NCBI GenBank assembly: GCA_901472505.1
Contig: LR590468.1
Location: 496,001 to 560,000 of the forward strand
From: Proteus vulgaris
Lineage (GTDB): Bacteria > Pseudomonadota > Gammaproteobacteria > Enterobacterales > Enterobacteriaceae
Length of the DNA stretch: 64,000 nt
Reading direction: 5' to 3'
Below the pieces are notes generated by a model. That model saw only the letters and a program-made list of their open reading frames with translations. It was not told where the DNA came from and made no database searches. A program made the translations under genes and the position numbers. Numbering within the stretch: position 1 is the first letter of the stretch; the number at the start of each line of letters is the position of its first letter. Shown here piece by piece: positions 51,729 to 61,612 of this stretch.

Positions 51729-52445
51729 ATGAAAAAGATATCTATTTTTATATTTTCTATATTTACATTATTAAATACAGAAAATAGTAATGCTGCAATT
51801 GCCTTAGATCGCACTCGCGCTATTTATGGCGAAGGAACAAAATCTATAAGTTTAAAAATAAGTAATGAAAGTAGTCAGTTACCATATTTAGCTCAAGCAT
51901 GGGTTGAAGATGAGAATTTCAATAAAATAACAAAGCCATTATTAATTACACCTCCTATTCAACGCATTGAGCCAGGAACTAAAAGTATGGTTCGAATATC
52001 TTCATTGCCAGAAATAAAGAATTTACCACAAGATAGGGAAACACTTTTTTACTTTAACCTTAGGGAAATACCACCACGTAGTGATAAACCTAATGTTATG
52101 CAAATTGCACTACAAACAAGAATTAAATTATTTTATCGTCCTAGCTCTATAATTAGAGATTCAGGCGAAGTTTGGCAAAATAAACTTATTTTAACAAAAG
52201 AAAAAAATGGTTACTCAATTAATAATCCGACAGGCTATTATATTACTATAACTGACATAAAATCCTATAACGATCAAAAAACGGATACTCAATTTTCTCC
52301 TATTACAGTTCCACCATTGAGTAATATAAAATTAAAAACGACTGTTTATGATAAATTTATACTTACATATATCAATGACTATGGTGGTCGTCCAACGTTG
52401 ACATTTCAGTGTTTAGAACATAAATGCCAAGTCAAAAATATTTGA
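51729..52445 (+). CDS. Periplasmic fimbrial chaperone of the ssrA-linked operon
   Basis: 238-residue PapD-family chaperone with a signal peptide ending SNAAI. The first domain begins IALDRTRAIYGEGTKS, with FYFNLREIPPRSDKPN and the subunit-binding strand ALQTRIKLFYRP. The second domain ends YGGRPTLTFQC. A GAGAAG ribosome site precedes it; 18 bases after the usher. Confidence 0.92.
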   Translation: MKKISIFIFSIFTLLNTENSNAAIALDRTRAIYGEGTKSISLKISNESSQLPYLAQAWVEDENFNKITKPLLITPPIQRIEPGTKSMVRISSLPEIKNLPQDRETLFYFNLREIPPRSDKPNVMQIALQTRIKLFYRPSSIIRDSGEVWQNKLILTKEKNGYSINNPTGYYITITDIKSYNDQKTDTQFSPITVPPLSNIKLKTTVYDKFILTYINDYGGRPTLTFQCLEHKCQVKNI

Positions 52446-52452
52446 GAAATTT

Positions 52453-52941
52453 ATGCTAAATAAATATTTATTAATACTACTAGTTCTTTTTCATTCTAAA
52501 TCATTTTCTTCGATTCTTGGTTATGGAACAGATATACATTTTAAAGGACGCCTATTTGAACCTGGATGCGAATTCAATAATAATGTAGATATGGATATTG
52601 ATTTTGGCATGATTGGAATAAAAAAAGTAAATGGGAAAGAGTATACAAAGAAAATTAGTATCCCAATGAAATGCAAAGGAAGTTTAGATAAGAGTTTATA
52701 CATTCAAATTCAAGGAAATACAGTTGGCGGTTATAATAACGTAATATCTACCAGCAAAGAAAATTTGGGAATTATATTCAATGATAACATTGGAAATCCA
52801 ATTATACTTAATAATTTCCTTAAAGCTAAAGATGACAAATTATATGAATTTACTGTTACACCAATAATGTTAGATATGACAAAACAACTTGATGTTGGCT
52901 ATTTTTCAGCCACGGCGACACTCATTTCAACTTATTTTTAG
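52453..52941 (+). CDS. Minor fimbrial subunit 1
   Basis: 162 residues with a signal peptide ending near SKSFS. The pilin fold has Cys in LFEPGCEFN and PMKCKGSL, and the C-terminal GYFSATATLISTYF. Seven bases after the chaperone gene. Probably an adaptor subunit near the tip. Confidence 0.82.
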   Translation: MLNKYLLILLVLFHSKSFSSILGYGTDIHFKGRLFEPGCEFNNNVDMDIDFGMIGIKKVNGKEYTKKISIPMKCKGSLDKSLYIQIQGNTVGGYNNVISTSKENLGIIFNDNIGNPIILNNFLKAKDDKLYEFTVTPIMLDMTKQLDVGYFSATATLISTYF

Positions 52942-52952
52942 TAAGAGGCGTT

Positions 52953-53471
52953 ATGCACTATATTTATATTATACTTTTTGTGTATTCTGCTTTTATTTCA
53001 ACTGCATTTTCTAAAAATGGTGATTTATATATGCATGGTGAAATTGTCGCTGAACCTTGCGTATTAAATTTAAATTCCAAATACCAAATTATAGATATTG
53101 GAAATGTAATTAAAAAAACTTTATACCTTCACACTCGAACAATTGGATATCCATTTACAATAAAACTAGAAGAATGCGATACTTCATTGGGTAATGAAGT
53201 AGAAATTAGCTTTCTTGGAGATGGAGATTTAATGCTTCCGGAGTTATTAGCAATTAATGGCACGGCAAAAGGCATAGCTTTAGGTATAGAAACCATTGAT
53301 GGTGAGAATATAAAAATAAATAAAAGTATCTTAAGAAAGAAACTTACCGACGGTCAAAATATTATAACTATTAACGCATATATACAAGCATATACTACTG
53401 CAATTGAAAATAATGAAATTATAGATGGTAACTTTACAGCCAATCTTAATTTATTAATCAACTATCCTTAG
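52953..53471 (+). CDS. Minor fimbrial subunit 2
   Basis: 172 residues with a signal peptide ending near AFSKNG. Pilin motifs are GEIVAEPCVLN, LEECDTS and C-terminal GNFTANLNLLINYP. 11 bases after the previous subunit gene. Possibly an adaptor or terminator subunit. Confidence 0.82.
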   Translation: MHYIYIILFVYSAFISTAFSKNGDLYMHGEIVAEPCVLNLNSKYQIIDIGNVIKKTLYLHTRTIGYPFTIKLEECDTSLGNEVEISFLGDGDLMLPELLAINGTAKGIALGIETIDGENIKINKSILRKKLTDGQNIITINAYIQAYTTAIENNEIIDGNFTANLNLLINYP

Positions 53472-53482
53472 GTTGTAATGAT

Positions 53483-54532
53483 ATGAGCTATTTAATAAAA
53501 AAAACATCCGTTGTAACTAAAATAATCTTCATTTTAATCATTTTTAATTTTCTTATTTCACCAAAATCTATTGCTGCTGATGTTGTAAATAGTTGCTGGG
53601 ATGCACAAGGATCAAATAGATTTAATATTACTCTTAGTGGTAGCTCATTTACTGATAGCTCCGCCAATTCTTCTGCTCTATATAATTATTCTGACTCTTA
53701 TTATGAAGTGATATGTCGCTATAAACCTATACTTGTGGGAACTGGAGGCTCTACTGCAATAATACCGTACGGTTTTTATAATACAAGAAGTTCACTACCA
53801 CCATCCGAATATGGTAACGGTTTTTTAAAGCTAAGCGATGACCTGGATATAAAAATTCAGACCAAAGGCTATAATGGCGGAATAATACCTCATAATCCTG
53901 CTGCTAATAGTGGTCGTGATTTAAGTAAGTTAGATGTAGGTCTTAATTTGATTAATGATTTCTATGGTACTGAACAGGCAATTACCTTACGATTAAGAAA
54001 AGATCAATTAAATGGTTTTGTTAATGTTCCACCTGGAATTGAACTATTCACTGTTTATAGCTCGATTTCTTCTTACAACATCGTGAATAATACTCCCACA
54101 GCAAAATTTTACACAGCAGGACAAACAATTTCATTGCCGATAGTATGCCGAATTAATAACAATCAAGCTATTAACATTGACTTTGGTGATATTGATAATA
54201 CTAAAATCACTCAAGCCGGTGATAGCTATATCAAGACTATTCCACTATTATATTCTTGTACTACACCTATCAATCAAGATATTAAAATTAATATTATTGC
54301 TAATCCAGCAAGTTTTTCTTCTGATTTAATTGCGACTTCGCTTCCCGATGATATTGGGATCATGGTGAAGTACAATGGTATTATTGTTAAACCTAATTCA
54401 TCATTTAATACTGTATTGGCTAATGGAAGTGGGCAGGATGTACTAGAAGTTTCCCCTGTAATAAATAATCCAAACAAGTCAATAACAGGTGAATTTACAG
54501 CATCAGCGACACTTATAATGACAGTACTTTAA
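53483..54532 (+). CDS. Tip adhesin-like fimbrial protein
   Basis: 349 residues with a signal peptide ending near SIAADV. A distinct N-terminal region (about 30-205, Cys in NSCWDAQ and VICRYKP) is followed by a pilin domain (about 215-349, ending GEFTASATLIMTVL). The two-domain layout and end-of-operon position suggest the receptor-binding tip protein. I do not recognise the receptor domain. Confidence 0.75.
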   Translation: MSYLIKKTSVVTKIIFILIIFNFLISPKSIAADVVNSCWDAQGSNRFNITLSGSSFTDSSANSSALYNYSDSYYEVICRYKPILVGTGGSTAIIPYGFYNTRSSLPPSEYGNGFLKLSDDLDIKIQTKGYNGGIIPHNPAANSGRDLSKLDVGLNLINDFYGTEQAITLRLRKDQLNGFVNVPPGIELFTVYSSISSYNIVNNTPTAKFYTAGQTISLPIVCRINNNQAINIDFGDIDNTKITQAGDSYIKTIPLLYSCTTPINQDIKINIIANPASFSSDLIATSLPDDIGIMVKYNGIIVKPNSSFNTVLANGSGQDVLEVSPVINNPNKSITGEFTASATLIMTVL

Positions 54533-54553
54533 CTCTGTTCTGCTCAATTTTCG

Positions 54554-54585
54554 ATAACTTATAGAGTATCTACTCTATAAGTTAT
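54554..54585 (+). terminator. Terminator of the second fimbrial operon
   Basis: ATAACTTATAGAGTA, TC, TACTCTATAAGTTAT: a perfect 15-base hairpin 21 bases after the last gene, followed by GTTGAATAAAAAAAC. Confidence 0.82.
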
Positions 54586-55068
54586 GTTGAATAAAAAAAC
54601 ATTGGTAAAAATAAGATAAATAATATTGCTTTCTAAGCATGAATGCCTTCCGTTCTATCCTATTTTTCTATAGCTGATGAACCTATAGAATCTAAAGGAT
54701 ATGTATATATAACTTACTAAAACAAAAAATAATAAATAAAAAAATATCAAATAGAAGCATTTAAGAAAAAAATTAACTAAATCATTAGCTATAAATACTC
54801 TGTTCAAGGAGATTAAATAAAAATATATATCCGTATGGCCAACCTATCTTATACCAATAGTATAATATACACTCAATAAGTAATTTTAATTTATTAAGTA
54901 AAATAACTAAAAAAAACACAAATTATGCATCTCATTTTAAATGATCATTACACAATACAAAAAATAAAGATCGTGACTTACCACAATATTTACTAGTTAT
55001 AACGATCCACCTAATTTAATTAGATCCTTATTGTAATTAATATGCACTTTAATTTATCAATAATACAT
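54586..55068. other. Gene-free AT-rich region
   Basis: 483 bases between the second fimbrial operon and the histidine phosphatase gene. I see no gene or clear signal, only scattered AT-rich sequence. It may mark the end of the ssrA-linked island. Confidence 0.5.
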
Positions 55069-55656
55069 TTAATAAATCTTACCACAATCGCCCGAAACAC
55101 CATTTAACCCTTGTTGTCTTTGTTCAAATATAATGTTTTTTTTATTATCTTCTCGGATTATTTTTAAGATATAAATACTATCAAAATCATTACTCTTCCA
55201 TTTAGGGATTAATTTAGGATCTCCCCCTTCTTTCTTCATGATATCTCGTGCCACTTTGACTAAATTATCATGCTCCCATGCAATAAAAATAACTGAGTTT
55301 TCATATTGCTGACTTAACAGGTCTTCACGTAATTCTTTTATTTCTTTAGCATGATAATGAAGATGGATAGGTAATGACATTTTAATAGCAATGGGAGAGA
55401 TAGTTTGAAGTGAACGTAATGAATTACCTAACTTACTTTGTTTAGGCGCCGCAGCGAATAATGCGTCAGGTTTGCCAAATTGATTGATAAGTACATCAGG
55501 TAAAGCGAGAGCTCTATTTAATCCTTTACAGGTTAGTTGCCCACTTTCATTATCAGGTTTTTCACCATGCCTTATAAAAACGAGTGTTTGATCTGAATAC
55601 GCCATATGACTAAACCCTAAAATAAATACACTCAAAAATATAAATACACTGCGCAT
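55069..55656 (-). CDS. Periplasmic histidine phosphatase family protein
   Basis: 195 residues with a signal peptide (about 1-21, ending AYSDQ). The catalytic motif LVFIRHGEKPD carries the RHG of the phosphoglycerate-mutase/acid phosphatase superfamily, and the second catalytic His lies in IFIAWEHDNL. It is probably an exported phosphatase of unknown substrate. Monocistronic by position. Confidence 0.8.
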   Translation of the reverse strand: MRSVFIFLSVFILGFSHMAYSDQTLVFIRHGEKPDNESGQLTCKGLNRALALPDVLINQFGKPDALFAAAPKQSKLGNSLRSLQTISPIAIKMSLPIHLHYHAKEIKELREDLLSQQYENSVIFIAWEHDNLVKVARDIMKKEGGDPKLIPKWKSNDFDSIYILKIIREDNKKNIIFEQRQQGLNGVSGDCGKIY

Positions 55657-56105
55657 ACAGCGTTACCTTTACATCAATAAATATAAGAAGTATGGAGAGT
55701 TAAGTATATTTAACACTAGCCATAAATTCACCTGTTGTAGGTCAACCAGTTTATCATAGCCGAAAATTTTTCAGAGACGGTATCTTCTTAATCTTCAAGA
55801 TCAAATTAACATGCATAAAAACAAGACAAACAATTGTTAACAAAAAATAAAGAATATCTTGAGTTCTTATTACTTAACTCTCAATTTTATAAAATCGAAT
55901 GAAAATTAAATACTAAGCACATTTAGATAAAAAAAGGGAATAAATCTCTTTAACACACTAAAAATAGTGTGTTAAAAATCAATGCAAGCCTTTTTATCTG
56001 CCTTTATTTCGTTTAATGACTAAAGTTCTGTCACTGCTTACCGATACTGTCTTTTCTTCAATAAGTTACTAATACTTATTAATTATTATTTATCCAGGGT
56101 TAAGC
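55657..56105. other. Upstream region of the chemoreceptor gene
   Basis: 449 bases with promoters for the phosphatase and the chemoreceptor gene. A short hairpin (AACACACTAAAAATAGTGTGTTA, about 55951-55973) and the FliA promoter listed separately are the clear features. Confidence 0.6.
56021..56047 (+). promoter_or_regulatory. FliA (sigma-28) promoter of the chemoreceptor gene
   Basis: TAAAGTTC, 11 bases, ACCGATAC; consensus is TAAAGTTT-N11-GCCGATAA. It lies 58 bases upstream of the ATG, the expected place for a class 3 flagellar gene. Confidence 0.85.
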
Positions 56106-57655
56106 ATGTTCTTTAAAAACGTTAAAATTCGTACAAAGTTAACTATCGCATTTACAACATTGGTAATGTTAATTATGTTGGGTTCTAGTTTTGCATTAAT
56201 GGGGTTGAATAGTGCGAATCAAGATATTCATGATGTTGTTGATGATATCTATCCAGCCACAGTAAAAGCCAATTTGCTAATTAATAATTTCAATGAATTT
56301 ATTATCTTTCAGCAACTCACCATGCTAGATGAGCAAGGCCGTTTAGCCTCTGAACAAGAGAGTAAAAAAGCTGAGATCACCGCCAAGGTTGCTCAATTAC
56401 TAAAAGAGTTAGAAGAAACAGCTCACGATGATGAATCAAAAAAATACTCGCTGAAGTTTATGAGATCCGTCAGAAATATATCACCTCTCAAAATTTTGTA
56501 GTAAAAGCATTTAACGAAAATAATCGGCACGTCGCTGTTAATGAATTAATCACCAAAACAGCAGGTATTCAACTTATGTATCGCGATAAACTCTTGGAAT
56601 TTATTGCGCTACAAAATCAAAAAATGAATAAGGCAGGTGAAGCCGTTGAGCGCGATTTCATTGAGAAGAGAGTATTTTTAGTATTATTGACACTTATTAG
56701 CATTATTGTAGGTAGTGTTTTAGGGTGGTTTATTACAAAAGGTATTACTCGCCCGTTAGATGAAGCTGTGAATTTTGCTAAAGCGATTGCTAATGGTGAT
56801 TTAACACAAGAAATTAACACTCATTATCATGATGAAGCAGGAATGTTATTACAAGCGCTTGCTGTGATGAAAACCCATCTATTAGATGTTGTGCAAAATG
56901 TACAAAACGGTGCTGAAAACATTTCATCTGCCGCTGAACAGATCACAGCAGGTAGTCAAAATTTAGCTGCAAGAACAGAAGAACAGGCAACCTCCGTAGA
57001 AGAAACTGCAAGCTCAATGGAGCAAATGACGTCAACGGTTAAAAATACTGCAGAGCATACTCTTGATGCAATTAATGTTGCTGAAAAAACAGAAATTGCC
57101 GTCCATCATAATGGTGAAATGATGCTTCAGTTAACAGAAAAAATGAGAGCCATCAATAATTCATCATCTCAAATGACAGATATTATTAACTTAATTGATT
57201 CCATTGCATTCCAAACAAATATTCTTGCACTTAATGCTGCGGTTGAAGCGGCAAGAGCGGGCGAACATGGCAAAGGTTTTGCCGTTGTCGCAAGTGAAGT
57301 CAGATTATTAGCACAAAAAAGTGCAGATTCAGCAAATGATATACGTACACTGATTGAAAATTCATCAACCCAAACACAAGAAGGGATGGATTTAGTGGAA
57401 CAAACTGAATTACAGATCCAAAAAATGATCACAGATGTTGAAGAAATCAGTGCATTATTACGAGAAATTGGACAAGCGAGTAATGAGCAAAGTGACGGTA
57501 TTTCACAAATCAACAATGCCGTAAGCCAGCTTGATTCAACAACGCAACAAAATGCAGGATTAGTGGAAGAGTCGGTTGCCGCCGCAGGTTCACTCAATGA
57601 ACAGGCACTCAATCTTAATAAATTAGTTAACTACTTTCAGATTAAAAGTATCTAA
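56106..57655 (+). CDS. Methyl-accepting chemotaxis protein (frameshifted in this sequence)
   Basis: Membrane chemoreceptor feeding CheW/CheA. TM1 is about residues 12-32 ([20 protein letters not shown]), followed by a periplasmic four-helix domain. TM2 is [20 protein letters not shown], then HAMP, then the signalling domain with the hairpin tip [30 protein letters not shown]. The frame breaks after SKKYS at the A run 56438-56444; one more A gives [21 protein letters not shown] and joins the second part. The corrected product is 516 residues. The FliA promoter makes it part of the flagellar regulon. The ligand is unknown. Confidence 0.88.
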
Positions 57656-57683
57656 AACTTAATAAAATAATTGATTGAAAAAT

Positions 57684-57716
57684 AAAGGTCACCAATATTG
57701 TATTGTGGTGACCTTT
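57684..57716. terminator. Terminator between chemoreceptor and mdaB
   Basis: Stem AAAGGTCACCA paired with TGGTGACCTTT between convergent genes; downstream T's (gattttttt) on the plus strand. Likely bidirectional. Confidence 0.88.
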
Positions 57717-57762
57717 AAAAGATTTTTTTCTATCATCCAATCAGCTATAGAAATTGATAATT

Positions 57763-58341
57763 TTAACCAAACACTTGAGTTAAATGTGCTTTATATTCGA
57801 CAATATCTTTATCAACATTAGGTTCTTTAATCACATCATTTGCCATAAAAGTAGGCAATTGAGACATGCCTAAAAATTGTTGAGATTTATGGAAAGCGAA
57901 ATAAACACCATCAACACCTCTGCCATCAAAGAAATTACCAAACTCATTAAAAGCTTCAACGGGCGCATTCCAAGTCACGGAGAGCATATATTTTTTGCCT
58001 TGTAACAACCCCCCTGTGCCATATTGTTTTTTGGGATCACGGCGAGTACGTCCATCGTTCTCATATAATTTGCCATGCCCTAAAGTATAAACATCATCCA
58101 TATACTTTTTCACTTTCCATGGCATCATCATCCACCAACCTGGCATTTGATATACTACAGCGTCAGCCCATAAGAATTTTTCAATCTCTTCATTAATGTC
58201 ATAGCCCTCTTCTATTTGAGTCTCTTTAACACAATACCCGAATGTCACTAAATGCTCAGCTGCAATATCATGTAATGTACGGTTTAATCGTCCTGCAGAA
58301 TGACCAAAGTTTTGGCCACCGTTAATCAGTAAAATATTCAT
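57763..58341 (-). CDS. mdaB: NAD(P)H:quinone oxidoreductase MdaB-like
   Basis: Flavodoxin-like FAD enzyme reducing quinones by two electrons, avoiding semiquinone damage. 192 residues matching E. coli MdaB closely: ILLINGGQNFGHS, LWADAVVYQMPGWWM, PWKVKKYMDDV, GRTRRDPKKQYGTGGLLQGKKYMLS and PTFMANDVIK. In E. coli mdaB sits beside ygiN, whose product acts on the same quinone cycle; here both occur in one group with a LysR gene between. Confidence 0.93.
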   Translation of the reverse strand: MNILLINGGQNFGHSAGRLNRTLHDIAAEHLVTFGYCVKETQIEEGYDINEEIEKFLWADAVVYQMPGWWMMMPWKVKKYMDDVYTLGHGKLYENDGRTRRDPKKQYGTGGLLQGKKYMLSVTWNAPVEAFNEFGNFFDGRGVDGVYFAFHKSQQFLGMSQLPTFMANDVIKEPNVDKDIVEYKAHLTQVFG

Positions 58342-58698
58342 ATCATCTCCTAAATTTTTTCTTGCAATACATTTGATAGCGTAAATTTAACAGGAAATGA
58401 AAAAACTCGCACACAATAACAAACTCTAAAAAATAATAGAAAGATAGAATTTTTATCCTTTTATAAAGATAAAGTGAAGCTAAAAAGAACAAAAAACTAA
58501 AAAAATCAAATTTTACGATTATGCATATTAATAATAGAGATTATTGCTTTTTAGGTAAAAGTCTATTGTTACTTAGGCTATTTTTTTAAAAGGCGGGCTG
58601 TTATAACATTAATAAGGATCTTATTTACCCTAATAAGGTTGTCTTACTATCACACTAAGATAAGCTGTAAGAAATCAAGTAAATCAGTGTGTCAAAAG
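58342..58698. other. LysR-mdaB spacer
   Basis: 357 bases with no gene. AATAAG-GAT-CTTATT (58611-58625) and a further TAATAAGG copy nearby form a small palindromic cluster about 270 bases upstream of mdaB. The site of LysR action is not certain. Confidence 0.5.
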
Positions 58699-59598
58699 TT
58701 ACAACTTTAATGTGTCAGATAAATATTGCGTTAAGTTATCAATAAAAACGCGAATACGCTGGCTCACGACCCGATCACTATAATAAACAGCATGAAAAGG
58801 TAATGGAATAGGTTGTATTTGATCGCTGAAAAGCTCAACCACTTTGCCCTCTTGAATGTCTTTATTTATCATAAAACCGGATAAACAAGCGATCCCTTCA
58901 CCATTCACACATAATTGTCTTAATGTTTCGCCACTGTTTGAAGATACCCCTTCTTTTACTGTAATTAATGTATTTTCTTCAATTTCTAAAGGCCACGTAT
59001 TTAACGAAGCTGGCTCAGTAAATGTTAAACAAGTATGTTCATTCAATGCTTGTACTGTTACCGGCGTCCCTTTTTGTTCGATATATTTGGGGGAGGCAAT
59101 AATTTTACGATAGCTATTAAATAAAGGACGTGCACGTAAACTTGAATCCGTTAATTGTCCTACGCGTATAGCAACATCAACTTTTCGCTCAATTAAATTC
59201 ACATACGTTTCTGATGAGACTAATGACAAAGTAATATCAGGGTATTGTTGACGAAAAATAGAAATAAAAGGGATCAACAGATGTAAAACAACGGGTGTAG
59301 CCGCATCTACTCGCAATAATCCTTTAGGTGAGCTCTGTGTACCATATAATTCATTTTCAGTCGCTTTCATTTCCTGCAAAATAACTTTCATGCGCTGAAA
59401 ATAAAGTTCGCCCTCTGCCGTTAGATCAATTTGGCGAGTCGTTCTATTAAGTAAATTAACCCCTAATTTATCTTCTAACTTTTTTACAGTACGACTAACA
59501 GCTGAATTAGCAAGATTGAGTTTATTAGCTGCTTTTGTAAAACTTTTATGTTCAACAACTTCAATGAAGACTCTCGCTTCTTCTGACGTAGCTTTCAT
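58699..59598 (-). CDS. LysR-family transcriptional regulator
   Basis: 299 residues with an N-terminal winged HTH (about 3-62, [27 protein letters not shown]) and a periplasmic-binding-protein-like effector domain (about 90-295). It lies on the same strand between a ygiN-like gene and mdaB, so control of quinone-reductase genes by an oxidant or quinone is a reasonable guess, but not shown. Confidence 0.9.
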   Translation of the reverse strand: MKATSEEARVFIEVVEHKSFTKAANKLNLANSAVSRTVKKLEDKLGVNLLNRTTRQIDLTAEGELYFQRMKVILQEMKATENELYGTQSSPKGLLRVDAATPVVLHLLIPFISIFRQQYPDITLSLVSSETYVNLIERKVDVAIRVGQLTDSSLRARPLFNSYRKIIASPKYIEQKGTPVTVQALNEHTCLTFTEPASLNTWPLEIEENTLITVKEGVSSNSGETLRQLCVNGEGIACLSGFMINKDIQEGKVVELFSDQIQPIPLPFHAVYYSDRVVSQRIRVFIDNLTQYLSDTLKL

Positions 59599-59843
59599 AC
59601 AACGTGTCCCAGTGGTATTAAGTGATATATTGATATCTAAGCGTATAAATATTTTTTATTATTACAATTAAGTTAATAGTAAGAGGAGAATAATGCGTTA
59701 TTATAAATAAAGTGGCCAATATAAACATAACCGACTAAAAAATAAGCAAATATACATAGCGTATATCTGCTTAAATGATGCTCGAAACATAAAACGCTCT
59801 ATTTAAAATAACAATGCGACACATTAACAAAGAGTAAATAGGA

Positions 59844-60134
59844 TTAAGCGATTTTTTCAATAAATTTGATATCTAACAACTCAATTCTCTCCTTTAGATT
59901 TTCAATGAATGCTCTCATATGTGCCGTTTTATTATGTTCATCAATGGCATTCTGGTTTTCCCAGACTTCAAAAAAAATAAATGTTCTTGGTTGCGTTGTA
60001 TCCTTATGAAGCTCATATTGGATACACCCATCATCTTGATGGCTGGGTTTTATCATTGCTTTACACGCAGATAACACCTCATTTTCATGATTTTCTTTTG
60101 CTACAATCGTGGCAATCAACCTGATATTATTCAT
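59844..60134 (-). CDS. YgiN-like quinol monooxygenase (ABM domain)
   Basis: 96 residues forming one antibiotic-biosynthesis-monooxygenase (ABM) domain: RLIATIVAKENHENEV, the Gly/Cys/Tyr core DDGCIQYELHKDTTQP, FIFFEVWENQNAIDEHNKTAHMRAF. In E. coli YgiN oxidises menadiol and pairs with MdaB. I chose the ATG at 60134, which has AGGAT upstream, rather than the frame from 60164. Confidence 0.85.
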   Translation of the reverse strand: MNNIRLIATIVAKENHENEVLSACKAMIKPSHQDDGCIQYELHKDTTQPRTFIFFEVWENQNAIDEHNKTAHMRAFIENLKERIELLDIKFIEKIA

Positions 60135-60331
60135 ATAAAATCCTATACTTAGACCAAACAACAATGATAAATAAACAACAAATTTAAATTACTTTAACAT
60201 AATCCTTATTTTGTTTTTCATTTCATTATTTACATTTGAGCAAAAGTCTATTGTCTTTTTCTTACTGATTGCTTTTATTGCCCCATTAAACTCACTCTGT
60301 ATCAATTTTTTTAGCCCTTGCTCATTTAGCC

Positions 60332-60640
60332 AGGAATAATGATGAACGTTTTTTCTTTTTATTACTCCTCGTCACAGATACTTTTGCAATCGGTGCAACA
60401 AAATTTACACCTATTGGGATTGTTACCTATCATTACCTATAGTTAGATATTTCAATAATAACAGCAGGGGATTAATTATAGGTTATGCGGCTGGTACAAC
60501 CATTGGGTGGGATGTTGCTCAAATACAGCTATAACATCGTGTCATTAAATGTTGCTTTAGCAACGATCTTTCTTTTATTACTGTTTTTCTCTCAATTTAA
60601 AATTAAAAGAGCACCAGAAAAATTTATCCTAGTTGATTAG
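60332..60640 (+). pseudogene. Decayed MFS transporter remnant
   Basis: Fragments in different frames read LLLLVTDTFAIGATKFTPIG, LDISIITAG, GLIIGYAAG and, after a gap, LGGMLLKYSYNIVSLNVALATIFLLLLFFSQFK then KFILVD-stop. These are the N-terminal helices and C-terminal end of a drug or sugar efflux permease with the middle (roughly 300 residues) missing. An AGGAAT site and ATG remain at its start. It is non-functional. Confidence 0.7.
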
Positions 60641-61229
60641 CACCCAATCGAGGGGAAATAAAAAGAGAGCAAGTTCACAATTTACTCTTTTTTTTTGTGT
60701 GTAATACATCAAAAATAAAATACATACAATTTTATCAACATTAGACAAACTGTTCATAACACTGACTTAATTTTAGAAAAAAAAAGACAACCTCAAATGT
60801 TAAATCCTAAAACATCACTAACATAATTGCTGATTTTTGTTATCAAAACAGAGCCATTTGATGATAGGAATAATCTTTTCATCATTAATATTTCCACGAT
60901 TTATTACCAAAAATAATGCCATTAATTGTGAAACAAATGCTGATAATAAAAAAGAAAGGAAAGAAGCAACAACCAAAAGAAAATATCTCATTAGAGGTTA
61001 TTGCGTAATTAACGCAACACGGATTATCTGTACACGCATTTTTTGTCTCCTTTTTTACCGTAATTATTTGTATGACAATTATCAAGGTGAAATTTATCTC
61101 TCTCCTAAAAATAGGCCGATAAACGTCAATAATATTTCACTTTTTCGCTTTGCGTTAAAAAGGCGATTTTAGCGCCTAAAAAAGATCAGCAAACTGGCTT
61201 AATAAAGCATTTTCTATTATTGAAAATAA

Positions 61230-61272
61230 GTATATTCTCTATTTTTTATAATAAAAAATAGAGAATATACAG
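61230..61272. terminator. AT-only hairpin, possible terminator
   Basis: TATATTCTCTATTTTTTATAA followed by its near-exact complement AATAAAAAATAGAGAATATA. A long AT stem in a gene-free area; no gene end is nearby, so its role is unclear. Confidence 0.45.
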
Positions 61273-61539
61273 CTATACATTTTTACTTATATAGTCAAGA
61301 TCACTCTAAATATACCGTTATCTTAGAAAACAAAAAAGAATCATTCTCATTTTTTATTTACTTCTTCTCATCATAAACTTGTTATCCTTATGATTTGTAT
61401 TACAAATATAAAAACCATAAAACTGAGTAATTACACGGCGTAAGCACCAAAAAAAAGTTAATCATTGATGATGAATTTGTATTAAAATTTTTTTAAACAG
61501 TTAATATAAAAATATAAAATAAGTATAATTAAAGATAAA

Positions 61540-61612
<73 letters not shown>

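Noticed and set aside
56576..57655. 359-residue ORF as an independent cytoplasmic-type chemoreceptor
   Set aside because: It joins the upstream 131-residue ORF through one missing A; the ATG lies inside the periplasmic domain.
60837..61172. 111-residue ORF in the gene-poor region
   Set aside because: It has no recognisable domain, an odd composition and no good ribosome site; the opposite strand has an equally poor ORF. I could not support it as a gene.
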